From positions 372,001-436,000 of the forward strand of contig NZ_JACHBY010000002.1 in NCBI RefSeq assembly GCF_014200495.1: DNA of 64,000 nt, given 5' to 3'. Below are positions 9,546-18,987 of the stretch, one piece after another. Within the stretch, counting starts at the first letter, position 1. Every line of letters starts with the position of its first letter. The position numbers and the translations under genes were made by a program. The notes below the pieces were generated by a model. The model worked only from the letters and a program-made list of their open reading frames with translations. It was not told the origin of the DNA and ran no database searches. The stretch is from Mucilaginibacter geliditolerans (GTDB lineage Bacteria > Bacteroidota > Bacteroidia > Sphingobacteriales > Sphingobacteriaceae).

Positions 9546-11375
9546 ATGGATAGAAATTCGTTCACAGGATTATTCCTGATCATGCTGATAATTTTTGGCT
9601 CATTCTATTTGCTTAAACCCAAACCAGAAGAGATCAAAAGAGAAAAGGAAAGACAGCATATTGATTCTTTAAAAAAAGCTGGTAAACTTGCCCCACAAGC
9701 AGCAGCAGCTAAAGCTGATACTAGCAAAGTTGCAGTAAAGCTTGATTCCGCGCAATTAAAAGGCGCTTTCGGACCAGCATTAGCCGGCACTGAAAAATTT
9801 ATCACACTTGAAAATAAAGATCTTCGCTTAAAGTTAACTACCCATGGCGGCAGGATATATTCAGTTGAGTTAAAGAACTTTAAAACGTTTGACGGTAAGC
9901 CACTCATTTTATTTGATGGCACTCAAAACAGCTTTGGCATAAACCTGGCTGCAGAAAACAAGACCTTTGATACCAACAACCTGTATTTTTCATCGCCTAC
10001 AAGCGGGCTTACCGTTGCTGATAAGGATTCAGGATCTATTACCCTGCGCTTGAACTACAGCGCGACCCAGTATATAGATTATATTTATACACTGAACGGT
10101 ACTGGCTACAAAGTAGGTTTCACCATAAAACCAACCGGACTTGATAATGTGGTTGCCAACAGCAACACGCTTAACATTAACTGGACGACCTACCTGAAAA
10201 AACAGGAAAAGGACATGGAACTGGAGCGCCGCTATTCAACCGTGTACTACAAAACGCTTGATGACAATGTTGATTACCTGAGTGAAAACAAGGATGATCA
10301 AAAAGATATCACCGATGGTAAAGCACAGTGGGTTTCATTTAAAGGGCACTTTTTCTCTGATGTTATTTTAGCGAACAACGGTTTTGCAAAAACAAACATT
10401 TCAGTTGCAATTGATACCAGCGACCACGTAAACACCAAACAAATGAAGGCCGACCTGCAGCTTGCAAAAAGCAGCGATGGCACCTTCCCTATGAGTTTTT
10501 ACTTTGAGCCAAACCAGTTCCACATGCTGCAGGCCGAAGGTTATAGCCTGGAGAAACAGATCAACTTAGGTCCGGGTCCGTTAAAGTATATCAACAGGTT
10601 TGCTACGCTGCCTGTATTTGATTTCCTTAAACAGTTTAACTGGAACTACGGCCTAATCATATTAGCGCTTACCGTTATATTAAAACTGGTTTTATCGCCG
10701 CTTACGTATAAATCGTATTTATCAATGGCCAAAATGAGGGTATTAAAACCTGAAATGGACGAGATAAAAGCTAAAGTTGGTGAGGATAACCCCACCCTTT
10801 TACAACAGGAATACCTGAAGCTCTATAAAAAGGCAGGGGTAAATCCATTGGGCGGGTGTTTGCCTTTACTGATACAGATGCCGATAGTTTTCGCATTCTT
10901 CCGCTTTTTCCCGAGCTTGTTCGAGCTGCGCGGCCAAAGCTTCTTATGGATGCATGACTTATCAACTTACGATGCTGTAATCACTTTCACCCGTATCCCG
11001 GTGATCGGCATAGATCACTTGAGTTTGATGTGTTTGTTGATGACCATATCAACATTGATCTATACCTACTTTAACAACCAGATTTCAGGTGCTACAGGCC
11101 AGATGAAATATATCGGTTATATCACCCCGGTTATATTCCTGGTTACGCTGAACAGCTACCCAGCTGGTTTGAACTACTATTACTTCTTGGCTAACATGCT
11201 AACCTTCCTGCAACAATACCTGATCAGGTTTATGGTTGACGACAAGAAGATCCATGCGCAGATACAGGAAAACAAAAAGAAACCTGAGGATACTAAAAAG
11301 AAAAAATCAGGCTTCCAGGCACGCATGGAAGATATGATGAAACAAAAACAACTGGATACTGCTAAGAAGAAATAG
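9546..11375 (+). CDS. yidC: Membrane protein insertase YidC
   Basis: YidC (609 aa) inserts and folds inner-membrane proteins alone or with SecYEG. The layout is the Gram-negative one: an N-terminal signal-anchor segment (residues 5-23), a large periplasmic beta domain to about residue 355, then the conserved membrane core of about five segments. The core includes the cytoplasmic coiled hairpin (KMRVLKPEMDEIKAK) and the GGCLPLLIQMPIVFAFF segment. The tail is Lys-rich (KKKPEDTKKKKS), as is usual for ribosome contact. A strong terminator follows at 11431. Confidence 0.97.
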   Translation: MDRNSFTGLFLIMLIIFGSFYLLKPKPEEIKREKERQHIDSLKKAGKLAPQAAAAKADTSKVAVKLDSAQLKGAFGPALAGTEKFITLENKDLRLKLTTHGGRIYSVELKNFKTFDGKPLILFDGTQNSFGINLAAENKTFDTNNLYFSSPTSGLTVADKDSGSITLRLNYSATQYIDYIYTLNGTGYKVGFTIKPTGLDNVVANSNTLNINWTTYLKKQEKDMELERRYSTVYYKTLDDNVDYLSENKDDQKDITDGKAQWVSFKGHFFSDVILANNGFAKTNISVAIDTSDHVNTKQMKADLQLAKSSDGTFPMSFYFEPNQFHMLQAEGYSLEKQINLGPGPLKYINRFATLPVFDFLKQFNWNYGLIILALTVILKLVLSPLTYKSYLSMAKMRVLKPEMDEIKAKVGEDNPTLLQQEYLKLYKKAGVNPLGGCLPLLIQMPIVFAFFRFFPSLFELRGQSFLWMHDLSTYDAVITFTRIPVIGIDHLSLMCLLMTISTLIYTYFNNQISGATGQMKYIGYITPVIFLVTLNSYPAGLNYYYFLANMLTFLQQYLIRFMVDDKKIHAQIQENKKKPEDTKKKKSGFQARMEDMMKQKQLDTAKKK

Positions 11376-11388
11376 TTTTTTTCTTAGT

Positions 11389-11420
11389 CGGAAAGTCCGG
11401 AAAGACGGAAAGTCCGGAAG
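11389..11420. repeat. Short direct repeats after yidC
   Basis: The motif CGGAAAGTCCGGAA appears twice, separated by the near-copy GAAAGAC spacing, between the yidC stop and its terminator. It resembles short intergenic repeat debris; no function is evident. Confidence 0.4.
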
Positions 11421-11430
11421 TAATATAAAG

Positions 11431-11463
11431 AGCCCATTAGACATTTTTCTAATGGGCTTTTTG
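11431..11463 (+). terminator. Rho-independent terminator of pyrG-yidC
   Basis: A 10-bp stem AGCCCATTAG / CTAATGGGCT with an 8-nt loop is followed directly by a T run. It sits 55 bp after the yidC stop. Confidence 0.85.
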
Positions 11464-11499
11464 TTTGGCTGGATAAATTTGTTTTTAATAAATTGCTGA

Positions 11500-12054
11500 A
11501 TGATTAGTAGCTATAAAGATTTTACGATTGAGGTAATTGATGATGGGAGTTATACTCATGGATCTGCTGATAATATTTCACCTTATGAAATCGAGTACTA
11601 CGATGGAGATTCATCCCATACAAGTTCTAAACATGGCATACGTGTTAGTAATGATGACGAAGAAATTTCAAGTGCCATAATTTGTGCAGGCGGTGGAATC
11701 ACTGGCATTCATAAACAAGCATATACAATCAAAGATGATTCAATTTTCATTTGTTGTGGTTCAATGATTTACTCACTTGCACTCCCAACGTTAAATCTTA
11801 ACTGGTATAAAGAACTTGATATGGCAACATGTTTCCAAATTTATGAGTTTGAAAATGATTTCATAGTTCATGGCGAGGTGGAAATATCAAGACTAACTGA
11901 AAACGGCATCATAAAATGGCAATTTAGCGGAAGAGATATTTTTGTAACTCTCGATGGCAAAAAAGAATTCGAAATAATTGGAGATACAATCAAGCTTATA
12001 GATTTTGAGAATTATGAATATATTTTAGATGCAAACGGCAAAGAAATCAAATAA
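11500..12054 (+). CDS. Hypothetical protein, possibly acquired
   Basis: I do not recognise this 184-aa protein. It has no signal peptide and no membrane segment. It is acidic and rich in Ile, Asp and Glu, with alternating beta-strand-like stretches (DSIFICCGSMIYSLALP, NGIIKWQFSG) that recall single blades of a beta-propeller or an all-beta immunity-like fold. Codons are more AT-rich than in the neighbouring yidC, with many AAT, GAT, ATA and TTT, which fits recent acquisition. It stands alone between a terminator and the next gene, in a stretch that also holds a transposase. Confidence 0.6.
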   Translation: MISSYKDFTIEVIDDGSYTHGSADNISPYEIEYYDGDSSHTSSKHGIRVSNDDEEISSAIICAGGGITGIHKQAYTIKDDSIFICCGSMIYSLALPTLNLNWYKELDMATCFQIYEFENDFIVHGEVEISRLTENGIIKWQFSGRDIFVTLDGKKEFEIIGDTIKLIDFENYEYILDANGKEIK

Positions 12055-12105
12055 TTTCGATCAAAAACACTAAATATATTAGCAAACAATACTTACATTT
12101 ACGCC

Positions 12106-13470
12106 ATGTATGCAATTGTTGATATTGAGACCACCGGGGGACATGCCAGCGCCAATGGCATAACGGAAATTGCCATATGCATACATAATGGCAAAAAGGT
12201 AATTGAGCGCTATTCAACCCTGGTTAATCCCCAACGGGATATTCCTATCTACATCAGCGCGTTAACTGGTATTACCAATGATATGGTGCGTGATGCTCCA
12301 TTATTTGAGGATGTGGCCCATGACGTTTATCACCTGCTGAATGGTAAAATATTTGTAGCCCACAACGTAAATTTCGATCATTCATTTGTGCGCCATCATT
12401 TGCTTGCATCCGGCTACGATTTGCAATGCAATAAACTATGTACTGTAAGGCTTGGGCGTAAAATACTGCCAGGGCTGCCATCATACAGTCTGGGCAAGCT
12501 GTGCCATCATCTAGGTATCACCAATGAAAGCAGGCACCGTGCCGCAGGTGATGCCGAGGCCACTGCGCAACTCTTTACCCTACTGCTGCAAAGCGATAAA
12601 GGCAATCATATCCCTGATGCGTTAAAACAGCGATCAAAGGAGCAGGTACTCCCGCCACATCTGCCTAAAAATGACCTGGAACAATTACCCAACATGCCCG
12701 GCGTATATTATTTCCACGATCAAAAAGGAAAAGTAATTTATGTAGGCAAAGCCAAAAATCTGAAGAAACGGGTAAGCAGTCATTTTAGCGGTAATAACCC
12801 GGGGTTACAGCGACAGGAGTTCCTGCGCAACATCTGCCACATCACCTACCAGCAATGCGGTACGGAGCTGATTGCATTTGTATTGGAAGCTGTTGAAATA
12901 AAACGCCTGTGGCCCAAATATAATCGTTCGTTAAAACGTTTTGAGCATGCCTATGCCCTGTATGCATTTGAAGATCAGAGCGGCTACCTGCGCTTAGCTG
13001 TAGATAAACACCGCAAATACAATACGCCATTATATACCTGCAATACTTTGCTTGAAGGGCACAGCTTACTGGTTAAGTTAATAGAAACCTTCGACCTGTG
13101 CCCAAAGCTGTGTTTTATACAGCGCAATACCGAACCTTGTATCGGAAATGCCAAGGCATCATGCGCCTGCACAGGGCATGAAAGTGCCGATGATTACAAC
13201 AAAAAGGTAAACCTCGCCATTGACGAATTAAAACAGGCATTACCCACCTATGCCATCCGCGATGAAGGCCGAACTGGTGAAGAAAACAGCTGCATCCTGA
13301 TAGAAAAAGGGCAGTTTTATGGCATGGGTTATATTTCCCATTATTTCGATGTAGATAACCTGCAACAGCTCAAAAATCATCTAACTCCCTATCCAGGTAA
13401 TGATTATATAAAGAATATGGTATCCAACTACGCCACTAGATTTCCGGAGCGGAAGGTGGTGTTTGCGTAG
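12106..13470 (+). CDS. DEDDh exonuclease fused to a GIY-YIG nuclease domain
   Basis: This 454-aa protein joins two nuclease domains. Residues 1-165 are a DnaQ/epsilon-like 3'-5' exonuclease with Exo I (IVDIETTGG), Exo II (AHNVNFDHSF) and Exo III (HRAAGDAEAT, the DEDDh type). Residues about 190-275 are a GIY-YIG domain (MPGVYYFHD, IYVGKAKNLKKR) as in the UvrC N-terminus and Cho. The remaining residues include a Cys-containing segment (CIGNAKASCACTG). The UvrC UvrB-binding and RNase H-like domains are absent. This architecture occurs in many bacteria and is likely used in DNA repair, though the precise role is not established here. Confidence 0.85.
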   Translation: MYAIVDIETTGGHASANGITEIAICIHNGKKVIERYSTLVNPQRDIPIYISALTGITNDMVRDAPLFEDVAHDVYHLLNGKIFVAHNVNFDHSFVRHHLLASGYDLQCNKLCTVRLGRKILPGLPSYSLGKLCHHLGITNESRHRAAGDAEATAQLFTLLLQSDKGNHIPDALKQRSKEQVLPPHLPKNDLEQLPNMPGVYYFHDQKGKVIYVGKAKNLKKRVSSHFSGNNPGLQRQEFLRNICHITYQQCGTELIAFVLEAVEIKRLWPKYNRSLKRFEHAYALYAFEDQSGYLRLAVDKHRKYNTPLYTCNTLLEGHSLLVKLIETFDLCPKLCFIQRNTEPCIGNAKASCACTGHESADDYNKKVNLAIDELKQALPTYAIRDEGRTGEENSCILIEKGQFYGMGYISHYFDVDNLQQLKNHLTPYPGNDYIKNMVSNYATRFPERKVVFA

Positions 13471-13499
13471 TTAATTTTGTGATTTCGCCGATAGAAAAT

Positions 13500-13530
13500 A
13501 ACTTACGAAGTTTTAAAAACTTCGTAAGTT
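13500..13530. repeat. 31-bp palindrome, left flank of RAYT
   Basis: An almost perfect palindrome has 15-bp arms (AACTTACGAAGTTTT and its complement) around a single A. It lies 6 bp before the transposase start codon, and its twin lies just after the gene at 14094-14124. It could also serve as a terminator for the preceding exonuclease gene. Confidence 0.9.
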
Positions 13531-13536
13531 TAAAAT

Positions 13537-14082
13537 GTGAAAATTAACCCTAACACCTATTATCACTTATACAATAGAGGAAACAATAAAGACATTATTT
13601 TCTTTGAAAATGACAATTACGTTTTCTTTCTCAATCAATTTAAAAAACATGTGCTTCCTTTTTGTGAAGTATATGCTTATTGCCTGATGCCGAATCACTT
13701 CCATTTCTTTCTCAGGGTAAATGATAAAGAATCATTTGAAAAGGGGATTAAGAATTTCTTCATCTCCTACTCAAAAGCAATAAATAAAAAACATAATAGA
13801 GTCGGAAGTTTATTTCAAGGTAGATATAAGACATCGGAAATCACATCTAACAGTTATTACACAACTATAATTACATATATTCATCAAAACCCTGTAGCAG
13901 CTGGGTTAGTTAAGAATATGGAAGGTTATAAATACTCATCTTATGCTTCCTATTTATCAGACAAACAAACCGTATTGAATAAACAAGAAGATTTGGAATG
14001 GTTTGGTGATTTACCTGCGTTTATAGAATATCACAAAATCATGATGGATGAGAAAGAGATGAACAAATATTTTGAGTTATAA
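13537..14082 (+). CDS. REP-associated tyrosine transposase (RAYT, Y1/HUH)
   Basis: This 181-aa protein belongs to the TnpA_REP branch of the Y1 HUH nucleases, single-strand DNA transposases linked to REP palindromes. It has the HUH motif in MPNHFHFFL (His54 and His56), a GSLFQGRYKT segment, and the catalytic Tyr in TYIHQNP (about residue 114). The start is GTG; the overlapping ATG two bases earlier is out of frame. Two matching 31-bp palindromes bracket the gene, the classic arrangement for a RAYT and its own REP sequences. Codons are distinctly AT-rich compared with pyrF and rho, in line with transfer. Confidence 0.9.
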   Translation: MKINPNTYYHLYNRGNNKDIIFFENDNYVFFLNQFKKHVLPFCEVYAYCLMPNHFHFFLRVNDKESFEKGIKNFFISYSKAINKKHNRVGSLFQGRYKTSEITSNSYYTTIITYIHQNPVAAGLVKNMEGYKYSSYASYLSDKQTVLNKQEDLEWFGDLPAFIEYHKIMMDEKEMNKYFEL

Positions 14083-14093
14083 TGCCGAAGAAA

Positions 14094-14124
14094 AACTTAC
14101 GAAGTTTTGAAAACTTCGTAAGTT
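14094..14124. repeat. 31-bp palindrome, right flank of RAYT
   Basis: The arms are identical to those of the palindrome at 13500-13530; only the central base differs (G here, A there). It lies 11 bp after the transposase stop and 25 bp before the end of convergent pyrF, so it may also terminate transcription from both sides. Confidence 0.9.
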
Positions 14125-14149
14125 CTGACCAGATTTTATATGCTACCCA

Positions 14150-14983
14150 TTATATCACCCCAGCCTTTTCCAACTCCACTTCCATTTGCTGTTGCATTTT
14201 CAGCGCCTCGGCCCTTGCCGCATCAGCAAAATCCTCGCCGTTGCTGGCATATATAATGGAGCGTGATGCATTAACCAGCAGACCACAATCCTTGTTCATG
14301 CCGTATTTACAAACATCCTCTAGGCTACCGCCCTGTGCACCTACGCCGGGTACCAGTAAAAAGTTATCGGGAGCGAATTTGCGGATATTGGTAAACTCGG
14401 TGCTTTTGGTAGCGCCTACTACATACATAATACGATCGGCACCGGCCCAGGTATTGGCTTTTTGTATAACGGTTTCATATAAAAAGCCGTTCTCCGTAGT
14501 TAAATACTGAAAGTCTTTACTCCCAACCGATGAGGTTAACGCCAGGATAATGATCCATTTATTATCATAAGCTAAATATGGCGTAACACTATCATTGCCC
14601 ATATAAGGCGTAACAGTTATGGCGTCAAAACCCATACCTGACGAAGCTTCATCAAAAAATGCCTTTGCATATTTATCCGATGTGTTGCCTATATCGCCAC
14701 GCTTGGCATCAATAATACTTAAACAATCCTTTGGCAAGTATTCCCATGTAGCTATTAAACTTTGTAATCCTTTTACTCCATAAGCTTCGTAAAAAGCTGA
14801 ATTGGGTTTATAAGCCACGCACAAATCCTGTGTAGCATCAATTATACGTTTATTAAATTCAAATATCGGATCAGGATAAGCCTTTAAAAACGAAGGTATT
14901 TTCTCAATATCTGTATCAAGACCAACACATAAAAATGTTTTCTTTTGTTTTATCTGGTCTATCAGCTGCTGGCGGGAAATCAT
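14150..14983 (-). CDS. pyrF: Orotidine 5'-phosphate decarboxylase
   Basis: This enzyme (277 aa) converts OMP to UMP in pyrimidine synthesis. It is of the longer subtype 2. The N-terminus has FLCVGLDTD, the catalytic region has [13 protein letters not shown] (Asp-Lys-Asp network), and the C-terminal phosphate-binding part has [11 protein letters not shown] and NASRSIIYA. It runs convergent to the RAYT and divergent from rho. The start at 14983 gives the expected length. Confidence 0.95.
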   Translation of the reverse strand: MISRQQLIDQIKQKKTFLCVGLDTDIEKIPSFLKAYPDPIFEFNKRIIDATQDLCVAYKPNSAFYEAYGVKGLQSLIATWEYLPKDCLSIIDAKRGDIGNTSDKYAKAFFDEASSGMGFDAITVTPYMGNDSVTPYLAYDNKWIIILALTSSVGSKDFQYLTTENGFLYETVIQKANTWAGADRIMYVVGATKSTEFTNIRKFAPDNFLLVPGVGAQGGSLEDVCKYGMNKDCGLLVNASRSIIYASNGEDFADAARAEALKMQQQMEVELEKAGVI

Positions 14984-15330
14984 GGTAGGAATATTATTTT
15001 TTTACAGCCTCAAAAAAACTAAAAAATAATCTAAGTGTTAAATTAACAATGATATTTATTTTAAAAGTTTGTATTTCAAAATAATTTAATTACAATTGCA
15101 TCGTTTTCCTTTTGAATTTTTCTTGCACTAAAGAAACAATTAAAACTCCACGTTATTTATTACTAGTACATGGTTTTAGATGTTGCATAACAAAGTTAGT
15201 GGGATAAACTTCTTTCAGATAAATATTCAGGTGCAATCGTATTAAATATTGATTAACAAAAACACACGACATATTTATTGTTGAAAAACAAATAAACAAT
15301 AAAAATCTTTTTTGAACTATAATCCATCTC
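14984..15330. other. AT-rich divergent region between pyrF and rho
   Basis: This 347-bp gap has no ORF I would call. It must hold promoters for pyrF and rho. Rho is often autoregulated by attenuation in its leader, but I see no clear terminator hairpin or leader ORF here. Confidence 0.5.
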
Positions 15331-16983
15331 ATGTCTGGTACAATTGAATTGAACGACAAACTCGTTTCGGAGTTGCGCGAAATTGCAAAAAGTTTAGGTA
15401 TCGCTGAAGCTGACGAACTTAGAAAGGCTCAGCTTATCACCGCTATTGTTGAACAGCAAAATTTGATAGAAGCCGCAAGGGCTCAGCAAAATACTGTTGC
15501 AAACAATTACGCTCCCATCTCATCAGAAAGCACTGAAACAGTAGCTGATGCCGGTGAAAAATCACGTAAAAGAGTACGTACTATAAAAACTAAAAACAGC
15601 GCTGCCCCACGCATTGAGGTGCCGCTTGATGATACAAACCTGTTTGATATAGCCGACGATGAGGCCCAGGCAGACGAGGCAGAAACAGAAGCTCCTGCAG
15701 AAGTTGAAGCTCCTGTTAGTCAGCAAGGTCAACCTGATGATGTTGCTCCAAAAACCGAGGAAATTGTTGCTGAAGCACGCCCTCAAAAATTTGAGCGCCG
15801 CATAAACAGCAATCAAAACAACGGTAATGGTCAGTCAAAAAATCAGGAACCAGCTATAAACATGGATTTTGATAATGTTATTATAAATGAAGGTGTATTG
15901 GAAATTATGCCCGATGGCTATGGTTTCTTACGCTCATCTGATTATAATTACCTGACCTCTCCTGATGATATTTATGTATCCCAATCGCAGATAAAATTAT
16001 TCGGCCTTAAAACCGGCGATACTGTGCGTGGCAGCATAAGGCCACCAAAAGAGGGCGAAAAATATTTTCCTTTAGTACGTGTTGAGGCTATCAACGGTCG
16101 CATACCTGCCGAAGTACGTGACCGCGTACCTTTCGACCACTTAACGCCACTTTTCCCATCAGAAAAGCTGAGCTTGTTTACTGATGCGGGTAATTATTCA
16201 ACCCGTATTATGGACCTTTTCTCGCCTATTGGTAAAGGGCAGCGTGGTTTAATCGTGGCGCAGCCTAAAACTGGTAAAACCATGTTATTAAAGGATGTAG
16301 CTAACGCGATAGCAAAAAATCACCCCGAAGTTTACCTGATCATCCTGTTAATTGATGAGCGCCCTGAGGAGGTTACCGATATGGCCCGCAGCGTACGCGC
16401 CGAAGTTGTTTCATCAACATTTGATGAGCCTGCTGAGCGCCACGTAAAAATCGCCAACATCGTATTAGAGAAAGCCAAACGCATGGTTGAGTGCGGTCAT
16501 GATGTAGTTATCCTGCTGGATTCTATTACACGCCTTGCACGTGCATATAATACAGTAGCACCGGCATCAGGTAAAATATTATCAGGTGGTGTTGATGCAA
16601 ACGCGTTACACAAACCTAAACGCTTTTTTGGTGCCGCACGTAACATTGAAGATGGTGGTTCATTAACTATTATAGCTACAGCACTTACTGAAACCGGCTC
16701 AAAAATGGATGAGGTTATCTTTGAAGAGTTTAAAGGTACAGGTAATATGGAGCTGCAGCTGGATCGTAAATTATCCAACAAACGTATATTCCCTGCTATT
16801 GATATCACGGCTTCAAGTACCCGTCGTGACGATCTGTTGCTTGACCGCGACACTTTACAACGTATCTGGATATTGCGTAACCATTTGGCTGATATGAACT
16901 CACAGGAATCAATGGAGTTTTTACAGGCGCAAATTAGGGGAACAAAAACTAACGAAGAATTTCTCATATCAATGAATTCATAA
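15331..16983 (+). CDS. rho: Transcription termination factor Rho
   Basis: Rho (550 aa) is the hexameric RNA helicase that ends transcription. The N-terminal Rho-N helical segment (residues 5-45) is followed by a low-complexity acidic insert (about 50-170, rich in Glu, Ala and Asn). Next come the cold-shock-like RNA-binding domain ([11 protein letters not shown] at about 190) and the RecA-type ATPase with Walker [13 protein letters not shown] and Walker [17 protein letters not shown]. The C-terminal secondary RNA-binding loop is also present. The insert makes it longer than the E. coli protein of about 420 aa, which is common in Bacteroidota. Confidence 0.98.
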   Translation: MSGTIELNDKLVSELREIAKSLGIAEADELRKAQLITAIVEQQNLIEAARAQQNTVANNYAPISSESTETVADAGEKSRKRVRTIKTKNSAAPRIEVPLDDTNLFDIADDEAQADEAETEAPAEVEAPVSQQGQPDDVAPKTEEIVAEARPQKFERRINSNQNNGNGQSKNQEPAINMDFDNVIINEGVLEIMPDGYGFLRSSDYNYLTSPDDIYVSQSQIKLFGLKTGDTVRGSIRPPKEGEKYFPLVRVEAINGRIPAEVRDRVPFDHLTPLFPSEKLSLFTDAGNYSTRIMDLFSPIGKGQRGLIVAQPKTGKTMLLKDVANAIAKNHPEVYLIILLIDERPEEVTDMARSVRAEVVSSTFDEPAERHVKIANIVLEKAKRMVECGHDVVILLDSITRLARAYNTVAPASGKILSGGVDANALHKPKRFFGAARNIEDGGSLTIIATALTETGSKMDEVIFEEFKGTGNMELQLDRKLSNKRIFPAIDITASSTRRDDLLLDRDTLQRIWILRNHLADMNSQESMEFLQAQIRGTKTNEEFLISMNS

Positions 16984-17063
16984 TATTTTTGTATTTATGG
17001 AGTTATTATTTTAACTCATAACTTCATAAATACTTAATATAATTCTGATACCTTCATGCCATA

Positions 17064-17786
17064 ATGAAGAAGCGAGTGAAAAAACACCTTCCAAATGCCA
17101 TAACCTGTGCCAACCTGTTCAGCGGTTGTGTAGGAATCGTTTTTGCCTTTCAGGGAGAACTGGTCATAGCATCTTATGCTATCTTTCTTTCAGCTATTTT
17201 TGATTTTTTTGATGGCCTGGCCTCACGTGTACTGCAATCCTATTCGGGCATAGGCAAAGACCTGGATTCACTGGCCGACCTGGTGAGCTTTGGCTTTTTA
17301 CCCGCGGCTATATTATACCAATTATTTTTACAAAGCCCGCAAATAAATAATATCAGCCCATATTTAAACTTCATACCTTTTGCAATAGTAATATTTTCGG
17401 CACTGCGATTGGCTAAGTTTAATGTCGATACCCGGCAGGCGGAGATCTTTATTGGCTTACCAACCCCTGCAAATGCTATATTAATAGCTTCGCTCCCGCT
17501 AACTATGGAGCAGCACAGCCGTTCATCACATTATATTTTAAACCAGTATGGTTTATCAGTTTTGGTACTGGTAATGTGCGCGTTGTTAGTTGCCGAGCTT
17601 CCATTAATGTCCCTTAAATTCAAGAACCGCGACTTCAACCAAAATATTTATCGCTATTTATTGCTGCTATTTTCGGCTATATTGATTCTATTTTTTAAAT
17701 TCGCGGCAGTTCCGGTGGTTATACTTTTCTATATCACCTTATCAATAATTCAATTCAAAATAGCACATGATAAAGTTCCAGGCTGA
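17064..17786 (+). CDS. pssA: CDP-diacylglycerol-serine O-phosphatidyltransferase
   Basis: This integral membrane enzyme (240 aa) makes phosphatidylserine, the precursor of phosphatidylethanolamine, from CDP-diacylglycerol and serine. The CDP-alcohol phosphotransferase signature DG-x2-(A/S)R-x8-G-x3-D-x3-D is visible from DGLASR to DSLAD around residues 50-72. About seven hydrophobic segments follow. The 3' end overlaps purS by 20 bp in another frame, so the two are probably translated from one message. Confidence 0.92.
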   Translation: MKKRVKKHLPNAITCANLFSGCVGIVFAFQGELVIASYAIFLSAIFDFFDGLASRVLQSYSGIGKDLDSLADLVSFGFLPAAILYQLFLQSPQINNISPYLNFIPFAIVIFSALRLAKFNVDTRQAEIFIGLPTPANAILIASLPLTMEQHSRSSHYILNQYGLSVLVLVMCALLVAELPLMSLKFKNRDFNQNIYRYLLLLFSAILILFFKFAAVPVVILFYITLSIIQFKIAHDKVPG

Positions 17787-18021
17787 AATAGATGTAATGC
17801 CAAAGAAAGAAATTCTTGACCCTCAGGGAAAAGCAGTAACAGGCAGCATGAAAAACCTTGGTTTAGCCGAAATACAAAATATACGTATTGGCAAACACAT
17901 TACACTTGAAATTGAAGCCCCTACTGCTGAAATAGCCCACGCTAAAGTTGAAGAAGCCTGTAAAAACTTATTGGCTAACTTAATAATGGAAAGCTATACG
18001 TTTAAAATAGAGGCGGTTTAA
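17767..18021 (+). CDS. purS: Phosphoribosylformylglycinamidine synthase subunit PurS
   Basis: PurS (84 aa) is the small partner of PurQ and PurL in FGAM synthesis, a purine pathway step. The sequence shows the typical KxEIDVMPKKEILDPQGKAV start and the conserved V..GK.I.LE.E core. The length is normal for the family. It overlaps pssA by 20 bp upstream, and its stop overlaps the convergent Hpt gene by 4 bp. purL and purQ are not in this window. Confidence 0.93.
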   Translation: MIKFQAEIDVMPKKEILDPQGKAVTGSMKNLGLAEIQNIRIGKHITLEIEAPTAEIAHAKVEEACKNLLANLIMESYTFKIEAV

Positions 18022-18395
18022 AGATTAGCCGCTTTTTCGGTTTTTACCAGTTCAAGGGCAGCCAGGTTATCAGCCATCATATCATTTAACTGATTAAATT
18101 TGGTTGTTATCTCTGCCGGGTTAGGGCTAGCTGATTTACATAGTATTTCCAGTTCCTGCACCAACGTTTGGCTATAGAACATACCGAAGAAACCCAGGTT
18201 GGCTTTTACTTTATGGGCAGCCGCAGCAGCGGTAGGCCACTCACTACCGACAATAGCATTTCCAATATCCTGTAATAAATCAGGCACCTGATCCAAAAAC
18301 ATGGTTATCGATTCAACAATAAATTCGTTGCTGCCATCGGCAATATCATATAATGTTGAAAGATCAATGTCTTTTTCGGGTGAAGTATCTGGCAT
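18018..18395 (-). CDS. Hpt domain phosphotransfer protein
   Basis: This small protein (125 aa) is a single histidine-phosphotransfer domain, a four-helix bundle that passes phosphate between hybrid sensor kinases and response regulators. The phosphorylated His lies in AAHKVKANLGFFGM (near residue 73), matching the HxxKxxxxxxG Hpt core. There is no membrane segment and no kinase domain. No cognate kinase is adjacent, so it is probably an orphan relay for hybrid kinases elsewhere. Confidence 0.85.
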   Translation of the reverse strand: MPDTSPEKDIDLSTLYDIADGSNEFIVESITMFLDQVPDLLQDIGNAIVGSEWPTAAAAAHKVKANLGFFGMFYSQTLVQELEILCKSASPNPAEITTKFNQLNDMMADNLAALELVKTEKAANL

Positions 18396-18413
18396 ATAGT
18401 AATTAGTTGTACT

Positions 18414-18899
18414 TCAAAAATATAATTTTTTTACAATTAAGTTGTCCCGCAGCTCATTTTTCAATTGCAATATGGTTTTATTATAATCCGGGTGTATTAA
18501 ATCGGGAGCAATATCACTAAGTGGCTCAAGGGTAAATCTCCTTTTGTGTAATTCGGGGTGCGGCACCTGCAGGCCATCCTCGCTAATAATATCCGAGCCA
18601 TAAAATAATATATCAATATCGATAGTCCGCGATCCCCACTTTTCATCCCTTTTTCTTCCCAGGATCAACTCAATATTTAATATTTTTTTAAGAACATCCT
18701 GTGCTGGAATATCACTTTTTAAAAATATTACCTGATTTAGGTAATCAGGCGCATCGCTTTTACCCCATGCTTGCGTTTCATATACAGGCGATATCTTTAT
18801 AACCGGTGCTATATCCGCTTCAATATACCGGATTGCCTCATCCATAAACAACTTTCTATCACCAAGGTTACTGCCTAATAGTAAATAAACATCAATCAT
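18414..18899 (-). CDS. folK: 2-amino-4-hydroxy-6-hydroxymethyldihydropteridine diphosphokinase
   Basis: FolK (HPPK) transfers pyrophosphate from ATP to the pterin in folate synthesis. The frame is open upstream to 19025, but I choose the ATG at 18899 (161 aa) because it begins MIDVYLLLGSNLGDR, the family N-terminus. Other motifs are SPVYETQAWG and the signature RDEKWGSRTIDIDILFYG with the Mg-binding Asp pair. The longer reading would overlap divergent sppA and add an Ile/Tyr-rich tail unlike the family. Confidence 0.95.
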   Translation of the reverse strand: MIDVYLLLGSNLGDRKLFMDEAIRYIEADIAPVIKISPVYETQAWGKSDAPDYLNQVIFLKSDIPAQDVLKKILNIELILGRKRDEKWGSRTIDIDILFYGSDIISEDGLQVPHPELHKRRFTLEPLSDIAPDLIHPDYNKTILQLKNELRDNLIVKKLYF

Positions 18900-18987
18900 T
18901 GTTGTAACAAATATTATGGACAAAGCTCTTAATATTATACGGTATTGAATTACTAAGTTTGCATAAATAATGTATTTATAACTTTTA

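Noticed and set aside
14082..14510. Plus-strand ORF of 142 aa after the RAYT
   Set aside because: It runs through the right palindrome and then antisense to pyrF, whose protein is unmistakable.
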